Assembly: GCA_004352715.1 (NCBI GenBank)
Contig: SCFE01000064.1
Location: 1,389,219 to 1,453,218, forward strand
Source: Hofstenia miamia
Lineage: Eukaryota > Xenacoelomorpha > Acoela
Direction: 5' to 3'
DNA length: 64,000 nucleotides
The translations under genes and the position numbers were made by a program. Each line of letters starts with the position of its first letter. Position 1 is the stretch's first letter. Of this stretch, positions 59,741 through 64,000 are shown one piece after another. The notes beneath the pieces were generated by a model, which was not told the origin of the DNA, made no database searches, and saw nothing but the letters and a program-made list of their open reading frames with translations.

Positions 59741-60879
59741 TAGATACATGTATTTTTTGTACTGCTATAAATATGAAATAAAGATATAAAATATAAAAAA
59801 ACGGATACTGTGAATTCTTCTGTCATCATATATTTTCAAGCACTTTAATTATTTTAGTCTAAACCAACATTAATTTTAACCTTGAAACTTTACCACTTCA
59901 TTTTTTTCTAACACAATCAATAATGAATTATTTGTCCAAACATAACTATTCACCAACTTTCGTCATTGCGCAAATTGGTTCTTCACATGATGAAAATTTT
60001 TTGCAATTTATTCTCCCAGTTTTTTATGATTTATCTATGCTTTTATTCTTATTTTTTTCCCAAATTCTTGAGTCTAATCTTTCACAATCTGAGCATATAT
60101 GCAACCGTTTAGTAATAATTCTCGCCTTGACATGGTCGAGTATACAACAGAGAATTTGCGCGAACCCAATTACTAAAAGAACTCAATAAATACTCTCAAG
60201 TATGGTGATCAAATAGTGGATGGTTGGTTTTGTTGCTCATTTTTGGATTTTACAGTTTTTTGTTTGACAAAAAATTGTGCAAGAAGATAAATATTTTTTT
60301 AAAAACTATTGCGGGTTGACGAAGCCAATCCAATCTGACCCAACCTGTAGTTCGACCTGACCCGTTTCTGCGTCTTCTTTATATTTTTAAATAGCTTTCG
60401 ACTAATCTCAAAACAATTCCCACTTTCTTTTTCCTGTAGCATTGATTCTTAAGTTGATCCCCTTAAAGTGCTATTTCCCTTTCACATATTTTTTCGTATG
60501 AAATTTAACTAATTAGCTAAAGTTATGCAGGCTTGCTTTTCGTGGACTTTCTTTTCGTTTCTTAAGGTCAAAATGGCCATTTCTATCATATTTTTGTGTG
60601 CACCTGTCTTAGAATCTGACTGCACTTTAGCTTAAGAATATATCCTTTTTCATCCAGCAGTATAATTTTTGATTAAAGTTCACTTGAAAGGGTTGCCATT
60701 GTTAACAGATTAATAAGAAAACTCTTAATATGTACTACTTTAAACAGCACACAAATTTATGCCAGCAATTTGTAAGCTGCTTTACAAATACTTATACTAG
60801 GTAATAGATATAGGTATATAAACAATTTTTTTTATTTAATAAAATTTTGCATTAATACATAAAAAATATCAAAATACTA
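59741..60879. other. Intergenic, nothing recognised
   Basis: AT-rich; a CGACCTGACCCG/TCTGACCCAACC stretch at about 60325-60365 may be the end of a small hAT-like element. The plus frame at 59923-60189 has no recognised domain. Confidence 0.35.
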
Positions 60880-61850
60880 AATGAGAGGATATCGCTGAGA
60901 CCTCATTTAGGCAAACATATTGACAGCAACATCTAAGTTTGTTTTTCATGAGCTGTGCTTCAAGTTTCATCATTTTAAGTTTGATAGTCTTTCATTGGAC
61001 ATTGTTGAACGTAAATAACATTTAGCTTGTTTTAAAACTGAAAAAAACCTCTCATTGGAAGTAGTGCTTATATGAATACACGGAATGATTTTGAATAATT
61101 TTATTATCTCAGAAAAACCTACATCAATTTCTGAAAACTTCTGATAAGCATCTACGATATCCAAATTATCATACTGTTGGCCAAATTTTTTTGAATTATT
61201 TAGTTGGCTTTGAATTTGAACGTCATCAATTTGTTGATTATGGTGACTGGCCCAAATTATAAGAAAATAATCTATCAAGCTCATTTATAAAGAATCGCAA
61301 ATTTCAAAAAACAGATTCTCATGGTGTTTTTATTGTTATCAGAACTCGGTCGCTGTCAAATGGATGAATCTGTAAAGTAATCAGATATTCTTTTTGATAC
61401 CTTGTTAATACGATGAGGTCGATCTGCAGATGACTGTTTTACTATTGAAATAGCAAATTTCTCAGCTTTGTCAAAAATTCATTCAAGATTTTAACGGGTG
61501 CATTTTAAAGATGCCAATGTTGATTTTGTAAGGTCCAAGGCTGTTGTTATATTCAGTTTTTCTACTTGAAGATGTTCTGAAAGGGAGTTTGTAAGAGACA
61601 GTACGCGTTCCAAAATGTGAGAGAGAAAGATGAACCAAGGTGATGATATGCTGTTCTTGATGCCAGTGGCTTCAGCTGAATTGTACATATTAGATATTGA
61701 ATCTAATGTCACAAGAATAGCCTCATATCGAAGGGATATTTTGTTAATTGTCCTGTACCAGTATACCCATCTTGGCCTTTCTTGATCTTTCCAAGTACAG
61801 GACTTTTAAACTTAATCCTTGTGGAGCCTGTATTACAGAAAAAAGAGTAA
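60880..61850 (-). mobile_element. hAT transposase relic (C-terminal half)
   Basis: Minus strand: RWVYWYRTINKISLRYEAIL with SNMYNSAEATGIKN (about 61770-61640), then after breaks CIHISTTSNERFFSVLKQAK and CYLRSTMSNERLSNLK (61060-60970), the hAT C-terminal dimerisation motif with its conserved SNERxFS. Several frameshifts; the DNA-binding N-terminus is absent. Confidence 0.8.
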
Positions 61851-62447
61851 ATTATATCAATACTGTCAAAAAAACTGTCACAGAATATTTTATTAAATCG
61901 ATTAATTTTTGATATTTTGACTTTTGTTTCTAGATTTAGTCGAGGGCGTGCCCCCCTAAATGGCGCCCTTGAGCTGGTGTTTGATTGGCCATTCAGATTT
62001 CAACATTTATGTACAAACGTATTTGAGATGCTAAAGAGGAAACAATATAATATTTACGCTCAATACTGTAGTGATCATTAAAAGAAATCGACTGTAGGCA
62101 TTATTGCGTTGGATCATTATTTGTGCTATCATTGCCTAAATCTCTAAATATATACGCGTAAGAACTACCACAAATCTGCAGTTATTGTTACCAGAAAAAC
62201 TAAACAACCCTTACTTCCTAGTACCCACTCTGTTGTAGTCAATGAAAACTAAAATGTAATTTTTTTCTAGGAAATGCGTCTTAAAAGGACCAGCGTTAAT
62301 GTTACCGTAAGAAAATAAACAATGAAAAACTAACTAGTAAAATGATTTTGTAAATAAGAAATTTGAAGAGTTTGCATAAATTACGGCTTTTACGTACTAA
62401 ATAAATATATGTTCTGAAAGGTTAAATGTTATGCTTCCTGATTTGTT
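61851..62447. other. 5' flank of ART4
   Basis: No supportable element beyond AT-rich sequence and a short GC-rich patch at about 61938-61975. Confidence 0.35.
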
Positions 62448-63704
62448 ATGGCTAACCAGTGCGAATTGAATAGATTTGTAGATGTTAATGGAATTGAAGA
62501 GCTTTCAAAGAGCTTAAACTTCAATAAGCTTAAAGGATTTTATAATGGAGATCATCTTTCAGAGCGCATGAGCACAATTCGAGAGTCCATTAATTATATC
62601 AGGCGAAATTGGGAAAAATATGAAGATTTCATGGAACAACTAAACTTTGTTCTTTCACAAATTGGATTCGACCCTGCCACGGACTCCAGCTGCCACATAC
62701 CAGCGAAAGATCTTTTCAAAAAACGTGACTGGGATGAGGTCAGTGACTATAGTCTTATTATGCTATATACCGATGTAAGATTTTATTCAAAAGTTTTTAA
62801 ACTTTCTTCAAATGTCTTTCGAGATGAAGAATCAGTCGACTCTACAATACTTATCAGAAGTGCTGTCTTCTTAGTTGAACTGATAAATATTGAACTACAC
62901 AACTACTGCATAAATGAGCCTGCAAAAAAGAATTACACTGGATCAGTTTATCGCGGTATGTCAATATCTACAAAGGATGCACAAAGTGTCAAAAATTTAC
63001 TTAATCTTCCACTAAGTAATCGCTACCTTTCAATACCATTGTCGCTAACTTCATCATCGAAAGATAAAGAGATATCACTTGATTTCATTACAAAAACTGC
63101 TGCAGTTGGAAAGGTAGGTCTACTTTACCAGATTAAAGTGCTTAATTTAGAAGATTGCTATCTCAATCTCTATTGGAAGTATTTTCCAAAATCGGTTGTG
63201 TCAACAATATGTGCGGTGGACATTTCTGAACTCTCTGTTGTCCCAAAAGAGCAAGAAGTTCTTCTGCGAGGAGCATTCATGCAAGTTCTTAACGTAAGAG
63301 CTTATGATGATGTCGAATGCGAAGTCTGGCTGGTTGATGCCGTGATGATTAATAGCAGCAGAGATCACATCGTAACTGCTCATTTGGGGGATCAAGATGC
63401 NNNNNNNNNNNNNNNNNNNNNNNNNNNNNNNNNNNNNNNNNNNNNNNNNNNNNNNNNNNNNNNNGTGATGATTAATAGCAGCAGAGATCACATCGTAACT
63501 GCTCATTTGGGAGATCAAGATGCCGATGCGCGCGCTTTCTTTGGGACAATGGTAGGCCTAACTAGAGCAAAATATTGCAAAGAATACTGTGAAAAACATG
63601 AACTTCATGAAGATGTTCAGAAATATAGTGAGCTTATACAGGAATTAACAAGTAAATTCGACAAGCTAAACCAAAGGCTATCTGCTCTTAATAGTTCATT
63701 GTAA
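62448..63704 (+). CDS. Mono-ADP-ribosyltransferase paralogue 4 (true length about 377 aa; contains an assembly gap)
   Basis: Same architecture as the other three: FNKLKGFYNGDHL, RESINYIRRNW, LFKKRDW, Arg169 in SVYRGMSIS, LTSSS, Glu268-x-Glu270 in PKEQEVLLRGAF. As printed it is 418 codons because 59 bp (63342-63400) are repeated after the 64 N (63465-63523), with one base different. Removing the 123-nt excess (41 codons) leaves 377 codons in frame, the family length, so I treat the repeat as an unmerged contig overlap. The 3' half, from about 63018 to 63670, is nearly identical in DNA to paralogue 1, while the 5' half is clearly diverged. The C-terminus LSALNSSL has no cysteine motif. Confidence 0.82.
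   Translation: MANQCELNRFVDVNGIEELSKSLNFNKLKGFYNGDHLSERMSTIRESINYIRRNWEKYEDFMEQLNFVLSQIGFDPATDSSCHIPAKDLFKKRDWDEVSDYSLIMLYTDVRFYSKVFKLSSNVFRDEESVDSTILIRSAVFLVELINIELHNYCINEPAKKNYTGSVYRGMSISTKDAQSVKNLLNLPLSNRYLSIPLSLTSSSKDKEISLDFITKTAAVGKVGLLYQIKVLNLEDCYLNLYWKYFPKSVVSTICAVDISELSVVPKEQEVLLRGAFMQVLNVRAYDDVECEVWLVDAVMINSSRDHIVTAHLGDQDXXXXXXXXXXXXXXXXXXXXXXVMINSSRDHIVTAHLGDQDADARAFFGTMVGLTRAKYCKEYCEKHELHEDVQKYSELIQELTSKFDKLNQRLSALNSSL
63401..63464. other. Assembly gap, 64 N, flanked by the same 59-bp sequence
   Basis: The same 59 bp end the left contig and begin the right one, differing at one base (GGGGGATC against GGGAGATC). The gap is probably spurious. Confidence 0.95.
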
Positions 63705-64000
63705 TGTAGAATTTATAGTAAATAACAAAGCTATTATAATGCTTATTTGGCAATTTATCATTACATTTCAATTTTGGTCAAGCTTTAATTGTATATGATA
63801 TTTGTTTTTCATTTGTGGATCCTATGAAATAATATTGGAACTCGCCTTCACAAATTCAGCAACATCTTGCGAGCATAGCAAGAAAGTGACATAATATCTT
63901 TCAGAAAATTTTGAAAACTTTATCATTGCAAGTTTCTTAGACTTGTATACCTTTATCAAAAATATAAAGATAGTGTTAAATCACTTTTGAATTGCATAAT
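63705..64000 (+). other. 3' flank of ART4
   Basis: AT-rich, no canonical AATAAA close to the stop; the 3' UTR may run past the window. Confidence 0.35.

Noticed and set aside
63342-63523. ART4 with a repeated SRDHIVTAHLG domain
   Set aside because: The repeat is an unmerged contig overlap around the gap; removing it restores the family length in frame.

Overview
This is a 64 kb piece of an AT-rich, intron-containing animal genome, most likely from an invertebrate. The clearest host gene, a theta-type diacylglycerol kinase, has GT-AG introns. The rest is dominated by relics of animal-type transposons (non-LTR retrotransposons, mariner/Tc1, hAT, piggyBac-like MITEs) and AT microsatellites. The phylum cannot be fixed from the sequence. 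The scaffold has gaps at 10551-10655, 47514-48513 (exactly 1000 N) and 63401-63464, plus four single Ns.

Layout: 0.2-3.5 kb holds the 3' half of the diacylglycerol kinase gene (+). From 4.5 to 31 kb is a transposon graveyard. It contains two copies of one LINE family, three same-strand relics of an unusual reverse transcriptase with an LDD-G active site and a zinc finger, a composite hAT region with other LINEs inserted, and a mariner. A small gene at 11.7 kb encodes a secreted six-cysteine peptide of inhibitor-cystine-knot pattern.

From 31.6 kb to the end the window changes character. A single-exon 955-codon gene (31665-34532) encodes two tandem macro-like domains followed by three TIR-like domains, only the middle one keeping the expected NADase glutamate. 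Four single-exon paralogues of an R-S-ExE mono-ADP-ribosyltransferase follow at 36.2 (+), 45-46 (-), 52.8 (+) and 62.4 kb (+). Two of the four end in a basic stretch plus a CaaX-like cysteine box; the other two do not. Paralogues 1 and 4 share a nearly identical 3' half over a divergent 5' half, which suggests gene conversion or mis-assembly.

Taken together, 31.6-64 kb is a cluster of genes whose domains make, read or consume ADP-ribose/NAD+ (ART, macro, TIR). I infer, but cannot show, that this is an innate-immunity or stress-signalling locus. Between these genes lie nested mobile elements, including a Tc1 relic that contains a telomere-like fold-back element that in turn contains a piggyBac-like MITE. 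I found no rRNA, tRNA or CRISPR.
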